From BACL11 sp945865535 (GTDB taxonomy: Bacteria > Bacteroidota > Bacteroidia > Flavobacteriales > BACL11), in contig CANNBA010000001.1 of NCBI GenBank assembly GCA_947502765.1, positions 62,001 to 126,000 on the forward strand: DNA of 64,000 nt. Reading direction: 5' to 3'. The position numbers and the translations under genes were made by a program. The notes beneath the pieces are model-generated. The model ran no database searches. It was not told the DNA's origin and was given only the letters and a program-made list of their open reading frames with translations. Every line of letters begins with the position of its first letter. Within the stretch, counting starts at the first letter, position 1. Shown here piece after piece: positions 34,868 through 44,538 of the stretch.

Positions 34868-37369
34868 TTGAACTTAAAAACACAAACTTTATTTCTATTT
34901 CTATTCTTATTAACAGGGGCTTTTAATAAATCTATTGCTGATACAATTCCTACTACTACAGATTCAACACAAATTCAAAATAACTTCTTTGATGATGAAA
35001 TAAAACAATTTGCTGAGGATTCACTTAAATTGAGTATTGATGGTAAGAAAGCGTTTCTGTATGGAAATGCTAAAATTGAATATCAAAAGACAACCATCAC
35101 TGCATCTTATATTGAGATTGATTGGGATAAAAACACTATTTACGCTAGTTTTACCACCGACTCTGCAAAAAGTAAAATAGGAGTTCCTGTATTTACTGAA
35201 GAAAATGAAAGTTTTAAAGCGGAAGAAATGACCTATAATTTCAAGACTAAAAAATGTAGCGTAAAAAAAATTACAACAAAAGAAGGCGAAGGTTATATTT
35301 TAGGCAAAACTGTTAAAAAAGTAAGTGATGATGTTTTTTACCTTCACAAAGGGGATTACACTACTTGTGACGCAGAAAAACCTCATTTTTCGATAAGAGC
35401 AAACAAGATTAAAATCATACCTGGTAAAAAAATCATTACTGGACCTGCTTATCTTTCTTTTTTTAGAATCCCCACCCCTTTAATTTTTCCATTTGGATAT
35501 TTTCCAAATAATGATAAAAAGAGTTCTGGGCTTATAATTCCATCTTATGGCGAATCTGCCAATATGGGCTTCTTTTTAAAAGATGGAGGATATTATCTTA
35601 CTCTAAGTGAAAAAATAGACTTGTCTTTAAAAAGCGATATCTACACCCAAGGGAGTTGGAATCTGAAATCACTTTTAAGATATAATAATCGGTACAAATA
35701 CAGTGGTAATCTTAACCTTAGTTATGGAAATATGAAAAATAGCTATCTTGGATTTCCTGATTATAGTGAAAAGAAAGATTTTAATATCAAATGGTCTCAC
35801 AAACAAGATCAAAAAGCAAATCCATCATTAACTTTCTCAGCAAATGTAGAAGCTGGCAGTAGCACTTATCACAGAAACAACTCTTATGATGATAATGATT
35901 ATCTAAAAAACACAATGTCTTCAAATATTAACTTGTCAAAATCATGGACTGATGGCTTTTTCAATAATTTGAACCTGAGTTTAAGACACAGTCAAAATAC
36001 ATCAAATAAAAATATAAGTCTAACTCTTCCTGATGTTTCACTGAATTCAAAAAGGGTCTATCCTTTAAAATTAATAGGTAATTCAGCAAAAACCCAGTGG
36101 TACGATAAAATTTCAATTCAATATGGAATGAATACAAAAAATACCATCTCTACTACTGATTCCTTATTATTTACAAAAAATTCTCTTTCAAAATTTAGAA
36201 ATGGAATGACCCATAATATACCTATCAGCACATCAATCAAGGTTTTAAAATATTTCACTTTAACTCCAAGTTTTAATCTTACTGAAAGATGGTACTTAAA
36301 TCGAATAGAGAAAACTTGGAATTCAAATGATTCCACATTAACAACTGATACTATATCTAAATTTACTAGAGCCCATGATTATAATTTATCAACCGGTTTA
36401 AATACCAAGATATATGGCTTGGTAGAATTCAAAAAAAGTAAGATTGCTGGAATAAGACATGTAATGTCACCTAATATTTCCTTTACCTACAACCCTGATT
36501 TTTCAGATGAAAAATACGACTACTACAAAACTGTTCAAATAAATGAAAATGGAGAAACTCAAAACTACTCCATAATGGAAAATGGAATTTATGGAAGTCC
36601 ATCAAATAGAGAAAGTGGTACTATTAATTTTAGTTTGGGAAATATACTGGATATGAAGATCCGAAATAATAAAGATACTGTAGAGACTTTTAAAAAGATA
36701 AAATTAATTGAAAGTCTTGGAATAAGTAGCTCCTATAATATTTTCTCTGACTCTCTAAATTTTAGTAACATCAGATTAAATGCAAGAACAAGATTGCTTA
36801 ATATATTAGACATTACTTTTTCAAGTGATTACGATCCCTATGTTACAAATACAGATAGAACAAACAGAATAAATCAATTTGAGCTTTCTAAAAATAAACG
36901 GCTTGCAAGATTAAAATCATTCACAACTTCAATTGGTCTAAGTATAAATGATAAAAGTTTTAGCGCTTATAAAGATGAGAATAAGTATGAAAAAAAAGAG
37001 GAGGACGAAAACCGAGACTTCTATGCTATCGCATGGGATCTAAGCGCAAATTATTCCTTAACCTATGATAAAGGGCATAATATTGCTGCTTTTGCAGACA
37101 CTACACAATCCTTAACATTTTCAGGAAATCTAAAAATTACCAAAAATTGGAAAATTGGTTTTAGATCCGGTTATGATTTTGATCAAAAAGAATTGACTTA
37201 CTCCTCAGTAGATATTTATAGGGATTTACATTGCTGGGAAATGCTTTTCCACTGGATACCATTAGGCTATCATCAAAGTTACACCTTGACAATCCGAGTA
37301 AAAGCTGCCGCATTACGGGATTTGAAATACGAAAAGAAGAAAGACTGGTTTACTCCAGAATACGACTAA
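34868..37369 (+). CDS. lptD: LPS-assembly outer-membrane protein LptD-like
   Basis: Inserts lipopolysaccharide into the outer leaflet of the outer membrane. The 833-residue protein starts with a signal peptide (LFLFLFLLTGAFNKSIAD), an OstA/LptA-like beta-jellyroll (AFLYGNAKIEYQKTTITASY, about 58-77) and a large beta-barrel. The block HKGDYTTCDAEKPHFSIRANK and FGYFPNNDKKSSGLIIPSYG is characteristic of LptD. The start must be the TTG at 34868 or another non-ATG codon, since no ATG is available upstream in frame. The last 4 bp overlap the convergent amidotransferase gene. Confidence 0.85.
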   Translation: MNLKTQTLFLFLFLLTGAFNKSIADTIPTTTDSTQIQNNFFDDEIKQFAEDSLKLSIDGKKAFLYGNAKIEYQKTTITASYIEIDWDKNTIYASFTTDSAKSKIGVPVFTEENESFKAEEMTYNFKTKKCSVKKITTKEGEGYILGKTVKKVSDDVFYLHKGDYTTCDAEKPHFSIRANKIKIIPGKKIITGPAYLSFFRIPTPLIFPFGYFPNNDKKSSGLIIPSYGESANMGFFLKDGGYYLTLSEKIDLSLKSDIYTQGSWNLKSLLRYNNRYKYSGNLNLSYGNMKNSYLGFPDYSEKKDFNIKWSHKQDQKANPSLTFSANVEAGSSTYHRNNSYDDNDYLKNTMSSNINLSKSWTDGFFNNLNLSLRHSQNTSNKNISLTLPDVSLNSKRVYPLKLIGNSAKTQWYDKISIQYGMNTKNTISTTDSLLFTKNSLSKFRNGMTHNIPISTSIKVLKYFTLTPSFNLTERWYLNRIEKTWNSNDSTLTTDTISKFTRAHDYNLSTGLNTKIYGLVEFKKSKIAGIRHVMSPNISFTYNPDFSDEKYDYYKTVQINENGETQNYSIMENGIYGSPSNRESGTINFSLGNILDMKIRNNKDTVETFKKIKLIESLGISSSYNIFSDSLNFSNIRLNARTRLLNILDITFSSDYDPYVTNTDRTNRINQFELSKNKRLARLKSFTTSIGLSINDKSFSAYKDENKYEKKEEDENRDFYAIAWDLSANYSLTYDKGHNIAAFADTTQSLTFSGNLKITKNWKIGFRSGYDFDQKELTYSSVDIYRDLHCWEMLFHWIPLGYHQSYTLTIRVKAAALRDLKYEKKKDWFTPEYD

Positions 37370-37929
37370 TTAAAAAGCCAATTTTTAATTAGCTGCAATC
37401 CGTTTTCTGTTAAAATAGATTCAGGATGAAATTGAACTGCTTTAATATCGTATTTTTTATGTTTTATTGACATTATCAAGCCACTGTCATTTATAGCAGT
37501 TATTTCCAACTCTTCAGGAAAATCTTTATCACAAACTACCCAGGAATGATAATGTCCTATTTGAAAAGAAATAGGTAAATCCTTATATAAATTACAATTA
37601 TTTAAATGGCTTATTTTAGAAGTTATTCCATGCATTGCATCAGCTAGATTCTGCAGTTTAGCGCCGTAAAACTCAGCAATTGCTTGTTGGCCCAAACATA
37701 TACCCAAAATTGATTTTGAGCTACCATATTTAACAAGAATAGTATTTAAAATTTGATATTCATTTGGTAATCCTGGCCCTGGTGAAAATAAGATTTTATC
37801 ATACTTTTCCACATCATCTACCCGTAATGTATTACATCTAATCACATCAACATCATCACAAAAATGATTGACATAATGCTTTATATTATAAGTGAACGAA
37901 TCCTTATTATCTACAATTAAAACTTTCAA
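37366..37929 (-). CDS. Class I glutamine amidotransferase, TrpG/PabA type
   Basis: A 187-residue amidotransferase that supplies ammonia to a chorismate-using synthase (anthranilate or aminodeoxychorismate). VDNKDSFTYNIKHYV, FSPGPGLP, ILGICLGQQAIAEFYGA (Cys78) and QFHPESIL (His168, Glu170) give the complete catalytic triad. The start is a TTG immediately after the upstream stop codon (TAG-TTG). It is the last gene of the polysaccharide operon, and no TrpE or PabB partner is in the window, so either it is simply co-transcribed or it serves an unexpected amidation step. Confidence 0.85.
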   Translation of the reverse strand: MKVLIVDNKDSFTYNIKHYVNHFCDDVDVIRCNTLRVDDVEKYDKILFSPGPGLPNEYQILNTILVKYGSSKSILGICLGQQAIAEFYGAKLQNLADAMHGITSKISHLNNCNLYKDLPISFQIGHYHSWVVCDKDFPEELEITAINDSGLIMSIKHKKYDIKAVQFHPESILTENGLQLIKNWLFN

Positions 37930-38700
37930 CTATATTTCTGGTTTTAAGAAAAATTGCTTTAGTTTTTGCAAAGGTTTTTTAAGTCTAACAAACATAGGTT
38001 TTTTTAACTGGTTTTTTGTCCAAGCTGAACTATCTTGCTTATTTGCCTTTATTCGATTCCAAAAAGATTTATTACTCTCGCCTCCCATTCTCATATTCAC
38101 TAATATCATTGGAAGATAATGAACTGAGATATTGTGTTTATAAAGCAATTTTAAGATCATCTCATAATCAGCAGCAGATTTCAAGTCCGTATCATACAAA
38201 CCATATCTTTTATAAATTTTCTTTTTTACAAAAAATGTGGGATGAGGCAACATCCAACCATTTTTAATTTTTGAAGTAGTGTATTCTCCAGCTTGCCAAT
38301 ATCTTATGATTTTATTAATACTATCAGCTTTAACATAAACCAAATCGCCATAAACAGCATCACAACTGTACTTCTTAAATAATTTTGCAACATTACTGAG
38401 CACAAAACTATTTGGATAAAAATCATCAGAATTAAGAATGCCAATTACATCTCCAGTAGCAGCCCTTATTCCTTTATTCATTGCGTCATATATGCCATTA
38501 TCTGGCTCAGAAACATAGTATTTTACATGCTCAGAATAGGACTTAACGATTTCCATTGTTCCATCTTTAGAACCTCCATCAATAATTAAATACTCTATAT
38601 TATTATAATCTTGAGAGATGATACTTTCTATGGTTCCTTTAATAGTTTTCGAACTATTAAAAGCAACAGTAATAATTGATATTTTAGGATCTTTAAGCAT
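37930..38700 (-). CDS. Glycosyltransferase family 2
   Basis: A 256-residue GT-A glycosyltransferase: ISIITVAFNSSKTIKGTIES at the N-terminus, EYLIIDGGSKDGTMEIV and the metal-binding GILNSDDFYPN near 90. It resembles the WcaE-like GT2 enzymes of exopolysaccharide loci, which transfer one sugar to a lipid-linked intermediate at the inner face of the membrane. The start overlaps the small upstream gene by 8 bp. Donor and acceptor cannot be deduced. Confidence 0.88.
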   Translation of the reverse strand: MLKDPKISIITVAFNSSKTIKGTIESIISQDYNNIEYLIIDGGSKDGTMEIVKSYSEHVKYYVSEPDNGIYDAMNKGIRAATGDVIGILNSDDFYPNSFVLSNVAKLFKKYSCDAVYGDLVYVKADSINKIIRYWQAGEYTTSKIKNGWMLPHPTFFVKKKIYKRYGLYDTDLKSAADYEMILKLLYKHNISVHYLPMILVNMRMGGESNKSFWNRIKANKQDSSAWTKNQLKKPMFVRLKKPLQKLKQFFLKPEI

Positions 38701-38845
38701 TCTTTCTTATAATAAAAACATGACAATTAGCTGAATTTTGCTCCATTAACTCTTTTAAGAGTGGATTCATATTGGTAATTATTTCTGCTTTAGAAGAGCA
38801 AACATACTCAAAAGGAGTGATATCATAAAATGTGGGTTCAGACAT
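38693..38845 (-). CDS. 50-residue protein between carbamoyltransferase and GT2 genes
   Basis: A 50-codon frame joined to both neighbours: its ATG shares a base with the carbamoyltransferase stop (TAATG) and its 3' end overlaps the GT2 start by 8 bp. The protein starts MSEPTFYDITPFEYVCSS and includes a short helix-like ITNMNPLLKELMEQN. No membrane segment. I do not recognise it. The precise overlaps on both sides make it very likely to be translated; a role as a partner of the carbamoyltransferase is only a guess. Confidence 0.6.
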   Translation of the reverse strand: MSEPTFYDITPFEYVCSSKAEIITNMNPLLKELMEQNSANCHVFIIRKNA

Positions 38846-40569
38846 TATCTTTCAATAATTATATTTTCCATTACTAGCATATCCATTTTTGTCCTTAAAA
38901 AACAAGCTAATGCTTCCTCAGGCTTATTTACTATGGGTTCATTTTCATTAAATGAAGTATTTAACAAAATAGGCACTCCTGTTTTTTCAGCAAATTTAGA
39001 GATTAATCTATGATATCTTGGAGACACATCCTTATCAACTGATTGTAACCTGCCCGTACCATCAACATGAGTTACAGCAGGAATCTGTTCATATTTCTCC
39101 TTTTTGATATCAAAAACCTTCTCCATAAAAGGAACCGTATAGTTTTGCACAAAATAATCACTTACTGACTCCTTTAAAATTGAAGGAGCAAATGGTCTAA
39201 AACTCTCTCTCCTTTTAATTTTTTCATTTAACAAGTCTTTTGCATCTTTTCTTCTAGGATCAACTAAAATAGACCTATTTCCTAAAGCTCTAGGACCAAA
39301 TTCAGCTCTTCCTTGAAACCATCCTACAACACCTCCATCTACTAACTTATCTGAAACTCTTTCAAATAAATCATCATCAGATACAATAGTGTATGTTACG
39401 CCCTCTTTATCTAAAACTTTAATAATTTCTTCATGATTAAACTTACTGCCGAAATAAGCAGATGTAATTTCTGGCATCCTAGCATTTCCTAATAGCTGAT
39501 TATAAAGAAATAATGCAGAGCCAATTGAAGTTCCGGCATCATGTCCTGCTGAAGGAATGTAAATATTTTTGAATGGAGTATTTTCCAAAATTCTACCATT
39601 GGTAACTGAATTTTGAGCTACTCCTCCAGCTATACATATATTCTCAGAGCCAGTTTCTTTGTGTAAATGATTAAGTATATGAAAAATAACTTTTTCAGTA
39701 AATTTTTGTGCAGAAGTTGCTAAATCGATATGCCATTGCTCCAATTTAGCTCCTTTTTCTCTTGATTTTCCAAATAAATCTTCCCAATCTTTAGTAAATA
39801 AGGATTCAATAGTTGGACTACCTCCTTCCCAATCCATTGCAACACCTTCTTTAAAATGTTTAAAGTACTTTTTATTTAACTTAAAAAACCCATCATCTGA
39901 GAGCTTCAGTATTTGTTCTAGCTCTTTTAAATATTTTGGCTTCCCATAAGGGGCTAGTCCCATAACTTTATACTCATCACCATAATTAGGAAAACCTAAA
40001 AATTGTGTTACAGCTGTATAAAATACACCTAAGGAATGAGGATAATTTACTTCTTTTAAAACTTTAAACTTATTGTCCGAACCAACAGCAGTTATAGTAG
40101 AAGTAAAATCTCCAAAACCATCAATTGATAAAATGGCAGATTCTTTAAAAGGAGAAGCAAAAAAAGAAGATGCAATATGGCTTCTGTGATGTTCAATATT
40201 ATGAACCTCTGCCTTAATAGAAGATATAGGAAGATGAAATAGATTTGCTAACTCCTGCTTTACTGAACTCACTTTTTTGAAGTTTCCCAATCTATCCCAA
40301 ATTACAGAAATGCTCATTGAATATCTTAAAGCATGTAATATTTTCTTGTAAAAATTAGATTTCGGATCTCTTGAAATGGTAATGTAATTTACTTGCTCAA
40401 TACTGATTCCTTCATCTTCCAAACAAAATTTTATTGCCTGTGAGGGAAACCCAGCCCAATGCTTAATACGTCTAATACGCTCTTCCTCAGTTGCACAAAC
40501 TACTATTCCGTCCTTAAGTAGGCAAGCTGAAGAATCTCCATGATATGCATTAATTCCTAAAATATACAT
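38845..40569 (-). CDS. Carbamoyltransferase, NodU/CmcH family
   Basis: Transfers a carbamoyl group from carbamoyl phosphate to a hydroxyl of a sugar, via carbamoyl-AMP. The 574-residue protein has the N-terminal Kae1-like domain (GINAYHGDSSACLLKDG, EHHRSHIASSFFASPF with the catalytic His region, LSIDGFGDF) and the C-terminal domain with GWFQGRAEFGPRALGNRS and PILLNTSFNENEP. In this operon it probably decorates a residue of the surface polysaccharide. One base separates it from the upstream glycosyltransferase gene. Confidence 0.93.
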   Translation of the reverse strand: MYILGINAYHGDSSACLLKDGIVVCATEEERIRRIKHWAGFPSQAIKFCLEDEGISIEQVNYITISRDPKSNFYKKILHALRYSMSISVIWDRLGNFKKVSSVKQELANLFHLPISSIKAEVHNIEHHRSHIASSFFASPFKESAILSIDGFGDFTSTITAVGSDNKFKVLKEVNYPHSLGVFYTAVTQFLGFPNYGDEYKVMGLAPYGKPKYLKELEQILKLSDDGFFKLNKKYFKHFKEGVAMDWEGGSPTIESLFTKDWEDLFGKSREKGAKLEQWHIDLATSAQKFTEKVIFHILNHLHKETGSENICIAGGVAQNSVTNGRILENTPFKNIYIPSAGHDAGTSIGSALFLYNQLLGNARMPEITSAYFGSKFNHEEIIKVLDKEGVTYTIVSDDDLFERVSDKLVDGGVVGWFQGRAEFGPRALGNRSILVDPRRKDAKDLLNEKIKRRESFRPFAPSILKESVSDYFVQNYTVPFMEKVFDIKKEKYEQIPAVTHVDGTGRLQSVDKDVSPRYHRLISKFAEKTGVPILLNTSFNENEPIVNKPEEALACFLRTKMDMLVMENIIIER

Positions 40570-41727
40570 CTACTTATTTTTTATATTAGCTAAAAAACAA
40601 TCTGTAATAATACTCCAATCATAATTGGATTGAATATAATTTTTAATCGCTTTACTATCGTACTTTTCTTTTATAACTTTTGAAAACGCATTAGAAAAAC
40701 TATTTTTTTCATTATCAACTAAAATACCACATTTATTCTTTTCTAAATCTTTCCAAGGTGTTTTATTAGAAAGAACTATTGGTTTGCCACAAGCTAATGC
40801 CTCAGCTACTACAATTCCAAAACTCTCAAATTCAGATGCCAAAGTAAAATAATCACAATTATTGAAAAGTGTTTTTTTATCTTCAAAATCAATAGCTCCA
40901 ATTAGAAAAACGGAGTCTTGTAATTTTAAATCAATAATTTGCTGTTTTAACTTTTCTCCTACCCCATCATCACCTCCAGCAATAATTAATTTAGCATTTG
41001 TATCCTCTTTAATAAAGAGTGAAAAAGCATCAATCAGCACACCAAAAGCTTTAATGGCATGTAATCTTCCAATAGAGAAGAAGATGTTTGAAATAGCTTC
41101 ACATTTAGTATTTGTATACTTTTCTAATAAAGCATTCTTCTCATATTTATTAAATTCCTGAAAAGATAAAAAATCAACTCCATCATTAATGATTTCAACT
41201 TTTGCTTTTGAAAAATTTATTAGAATATCATCCTTCTCAATATATGAGGATGCTTGAAAAATTACACTCTTTATAAATGGATTTACAAATAGAAATAACC
41301 AAGCTTTCTTAAAGTATTTCTTTTTATACCTCAATCCCCACTCTCCTAAACTACCTCTTGGACAAATTATAATCTCTTTAGTCTGAATTCTACTAAACAA
41401 TAAAGAAAATAAAACAGTATAATGAAACAAATATTGGATATACACTACATCTGCTTTTCTGATATCATTCCAAATACCGAAAATAAAAGCTAGAGAAAAT
41501 CTATTTATAAATTGCTCGTGATAATACTTTACAAACAGTTTTTCCTTTTGTTTAATAAATCTATTTGTGTTAACTTTTAATCTAGAATTTCCATTAGCGT
41601 TAGTAGTAGATATATACATCTCCACATCTTTCTTTGCTAATTCTTGTGATAAATCCCATGTAGCAGAAATTGGGCCGCCATAAAAAGTTGCAGGATAGAA
41701 AGAAGATGTTACTAAACAAATTCTCAT
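40570..41727 (-). CDS. Glycosyltransferase family 4 (GT-B)
   Basis: A 385-residue GT-B enzyme. TSSFYPATFYGGPISATWDLSQ forms the N-terminal acceptor-side loop, FFSIGRLHAIKAFGVLIDAF begins the C-terminal donor domain, and ASEFESFGIVVAEALACGKPIV holds the EX7E motif. It adds one sugar to the repeat unit; donor not inferable. It overlaps the deacetylase gene by 4 bp. Confidence 0.9.
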   Translation of the reverse strand: MRICLVTSSFYPATFYGGPISATWDLSQELAKKDVEMYISTTNANGNSRLKVNTNRFIKQKEKLFVKYYHEQFINRFSLAFIFGIWNDIRKADVVYIQYLFHYTVLFSLLFSRIQTKEIIICPRGSLGEWGLRYKKKYFKKAWLFLFVNPFIKSVIFQASSYIEKDDILINFSKAKVEIINDGVDFLSFQEFNKYEKNALLEKYTNTKCEAISNIFFSIGRLHAIKAFGVLIDAFSLFIKEDTNAKLIIAGGDDGVGEKLKQQIIDLKLQDSVFLIGAIDFEDKKTLFNNCDYFTLASEFESFGIVVAEALACGKPIVLSNKTPWKDLEKNKCGILVDNEKNSFSNAFSKVIKEKYDSKAIKNYIQSNYDWSIITDCFLANIKNK

Positions 41728-42458
41728 CTCTTAAAATGTTTTAGTTTATACCAAAATGCTAAAATATGATCGCCACCTTTTAGTATGGCTTTAAATTCTT
41801 TCTCTAGAGCAAATTGCACCAAACTTCTTCTAACAACACCATCTTCAAACTTATCAGCAAAAAAACCAGGCAAAGAAGAATATTGCTTTTTATAGCCAAC
41901 TTTTTTTGCAATATGAATTGTTTTTTTATCAAACTTTCCTTCAGGATAACAAATTGAATCTACCGTAGCATTTAATAAATCTTCAAGAATCTCTTTTGAC
42001 TCTTTCAATTCTCTTAGTAGCTCATTCTCATCAAGCTGATTTAAAATTTTATGGGTATGGGTATGAGAGGAGATTTTAATTATGTCTAATTTACTAAGTT
42101 CCATTAATTGTTTTTCATTGATGTAATTTTCTCTCTCTAGATAAGAAGAAATAACAAATAAGTGAACAGGTATATTTTGCTGTTTTAAGAAACCAATATT
42201 TTCATACAATCCTAAGAAGGCATCATCAAAACAAATCTCAATTTGCCCGTATTCATTTGTTATTTCAGGCACTACTTCATAGCCACTTTCTCTAATAATC
42301 TGAATATGATTCGCAAAAAGTTGAATAGCAGTTGACATATTAGTATATTTCTTCTTAGAATGAATATCATGATAAAAAATCACCTTACTCCTATTTTTAA
42401 AATAAAAAAGAGAACAAATTCGAATAATTAATATTCTAACTAATGAGTCTATTGCCAT
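41724..42458 (-). CDS. Polysaccharide deacetylase (NodB-like)
   Basis: A 244-residue protein with carbohydrate esterase family 4 motifs: VIFYHDI, EICFDDAFLGLYENI (motif 1 Asp pair), KISSHTHTHKILNQL (motif 2, metal histidines) and SICYPEGKFD (motif 3). It would remove N- or O-acetyl groups from the glycan. A short hydrophobic N-terminus may be a signal or anchor. It overlaps both neighbours (10 and 4 bp). Confidence 0.85.
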   Translation of the reverse strand: MAIDSLVRILIIRICSLFYFKNRSKVIFYHDIHSKKKYTNMSTAIQLFANHIQIIRESGYEVVPEITNEYGQIEICFDDAFLGLYENIGFLKQQNIPVHLFVISSYLERENYINEKQLMELSKLDIIKISSHTHTHKILNQLDENELLRELKESKEILEDLLNATVDSICYPEGKFDKKTIHIAKKVGYKKQYSSLPGFFADKFEDGVVRRSLVQFALEKEFKAILKGGDHILAFWYKLKHFKR

Positions 42459-43504
42459 TGCTCCACTTTTTTAATTGCATCTTGTAAACATTTATCATAC
42501 AAAGCATAATTCCAATGATTTCTCATTAAATCAGAGGCATTTTTTGAAAATTGCATTAATAAATCTGCATCATTATACAAATTCAACATACACTCCCCAA
42601 ACTCGTGCATATTTGATGCAATCATTCCGGTACTTTTACCATTAATCAAATCATTATTTGCACCAACTTCTTTAGTTGTAATAACTGGTAAAGTTGAAGA
42701 TAAGGCCTCATTTACAACCAATCCCCATGGTTCAAATTCTGAAGGGCAAACAAAGCAACTAGCATTTCTAAATTCAGCTATTAAATCATCATTAAATAGT
42801 TTGCCTAAAAAAATCACTTTTTGTGAACTGTATTTATTCTTCAAATAATTTTCTTGCTCACCACTACCAATAATTTTTAGAACTGCACTTTTATCAGAAA
42901 AGTTCTGATTAAATTGTTGTATCAAATTTTCTACATTTTTATGTTTTACTAATCTGCCAACATACAAAAAGGTAAATATCTCCGGAAACAGCTTTTCTTC
43001 TTGATAAAATTTTGAGTTGTCCACCATCATTGGCATTAAAAATATTCTATTCTCTTTCATTCCATAATGTATGAATAAATCCTTGTGAGAAAAACTGCCT
43101 CCTGCAAAACCTAAAATAAATTTATTGCGAAATATTATTGATAAATATATCCATTTAACAAAGCGTTTTAATGGACTCTTTGGAATACTGAATTGAGTAT
43201 CTGATTCAGTCGCAATATATTTTCTATTAAATGAAAATAGATTCAAAATAAAAGTTACAATAAAAGGATAATTATTATACCCATTTACAATAATAAAATC
43301 ATTGTTATTATAAGTAGTAATTAGAAATTTCAATTTAGAGAAAAAAGTTAAATTATCTAAAAATATCTTAGCTGTTTTTTCCTCTGATTTAACTAAAGTG
43401 CTGGAGTTTATAAAGCCATAATCAATGTTATTTTTTACATAAATATTTTTTGCTAAATCAAGTGTATATAAGGCGGGCTCTACAAAATAACAAAATACTT
43501 TCAT
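42449..43504 (-). CDS. Glycosyltransferase family 1/4 (GT-B)
   Basis: A 351-residue GT-B protein. The donor domain starts at FLYVGRLVKHKNVENLIQQF near 178; the motif CPSEFEPWGLVVNEALSSTLPVI carries the conserved Glu pair. The N-terminal half is less conserved. One of the sugar-adding enzymes of the operon; its linkage cannot be predicted. Confidence 0.88.
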   Translation of the reverse strand: MKVFCYFVEPALYTLDLAKNIYVKNNIDYGFINSSTLVKSEEKTAKIFLDNLTFFSKLKFLITTYNNNDFIIVNGYNNYPFIVTFILNLFSFNRKYIATESDTQFSIPKSPLKRFVKWIYLSIIFRNKFILGFAGGSFSHKDLFIHYGMKENRIFLMPMMVDNSKFYQEEKLFPEIFTFLYVGRLVKHKNVENLIQQFNQNFSDKSAVLKIIGSGEQENYLKNKYSSQKVIFLGKLFNDDLIAEFRNASCFVCPSEFEPWGLVVNEALSSTLPVITTKEVGANNDLINGKSTGMIASNMHEFGECMLNLYNDADLLMQFSKNASDLMRNHWNYALYDKCLQDAIKKVEQWQ

Positions 43505-44538
43505 CTTTTTATTTTTTTATAGATTGATTTTAAAATCTCCTTGATGTTATCTACAAACAGAAAAATCAATAACTGCAGCTTATTTGAGAAGATATAGAAT
43601 GCAAACAGCTGCTTGATATCTGGCTTAAAATTTGTAACCTTATAATCATATACCCCTCTACCAAAGTTTATTTTTGTATTATTTTCTTGTGAGATGCGCT
43701 CTATAAATGAAATGTAATTGTAGATATTTATCATTTTAGAATTATCATACATATCAATCCAGAACAAGTATTCATTAGTATTTCTTAAAATAAATGAAAT
43801 TGCGCAAATATTACTCTTACTCTTCACCATACTTACAATCATCCTATTAGAATTATACAATTCTTTCAGAAGTATTAATCTATCTTCATTTAAGAAATTC
43901 GCTTTTCTTAGCCCTAACCCTATCATTCTTTCTTTAAGCTGATAGATGTCCTGAATGGGAAAATTGGAGTTGTCTTTTAACAAAAAATGATGCGTATTTT
44001 CAGCACTCTTTTTTTTAATTCTCCTAAATTCAGTTTTTTGTTTTGATGTGTATTTTAGCACATTATAAGGAAAAGTACCTTTATCTAAATTTAATGTCGA
44101 GTACTTCTCAAAGGATTTTAAAAGGCTATTTTTCCATACTTTTTTCTTATATAAAGCATATAAAAAAGAATCTTCTGTTAAATTAATAAAGTGCACAGAG
44201 TAAAGTTTAAAATGCTTTCTAATCTCAGACAAAATATCTTCAAAATCAAATTTTTCATTTGATAATACATCACAAAAATCAGCATGTTTATCATTTATAA
44301 ACCGCAATCTTTTTTTAAAGTCAATATATAAAGGAAGAATAGCACACGCTCTTTCATTGGTTGTTAACAAAATAACACATAGCTGATTCCCTTTAGCTTT
44401 ACTTAATTCCGTTAGCCAAGAATAATAATTAAACTCAAATGACTGAAAAGTGCTATAATCTGCTTTAGAATATAAATCATCCCAATCATCTTTGATTGAA
44501 TACAACTCTTTTATTTCCGAAATAATTCTAATTTTCAT
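43501..44538 (-). CDS. GNAT-type acyltransferase (BioF2/FemAB-like, Acetyltransf_6)
   Basis: A 345-residue protein with features of the FemAB-like GNAT group found in exopolysaccharide loci: WDDLYSKADYSTFQSFEFNYYSW near the N-terminus, YTSKQKTEFRRIKKK mid-protein, and a GNAT-like strand region CAISFILRNTNEYLFWIDMYD followed by INFGRGVYDYKVTNF. Such proteins (for example CelD-like) are proposed to acylate sugars. Overlaps of 11 and 4 bp with its neighbours. Confidence 0.78.
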   Translation of the reverse strand: MKIRIISEIKELYSIKDDWDDLYSKADYSTFQSFEFNYYSWLTELSKAKGNQLCVILLTTNERACAILPLYIDFKKRLRFINDKHADFCDVLSNEKFDFEDILSEIRKHFKLYSVHFINLTEDSFLYALYKKKVWKNSLLKSFEKYSTLNLDKGTFPYNVLKYTSKQKTEFRRIKKKSAENTHHFLLKDNSNFPIQDIYQLKERMIGLGLRKANFLNEDRLILLKELYNSNRMIVSMVKSKSNICAISFILRNTNEYLFWIDMYDNSKMINIYNYISFIERISQENNTKINFGRGVYDYKVTNFKPDIKQLFAFYIFSNKLQLLIFLFVDNIKEILKSIYKKIKR

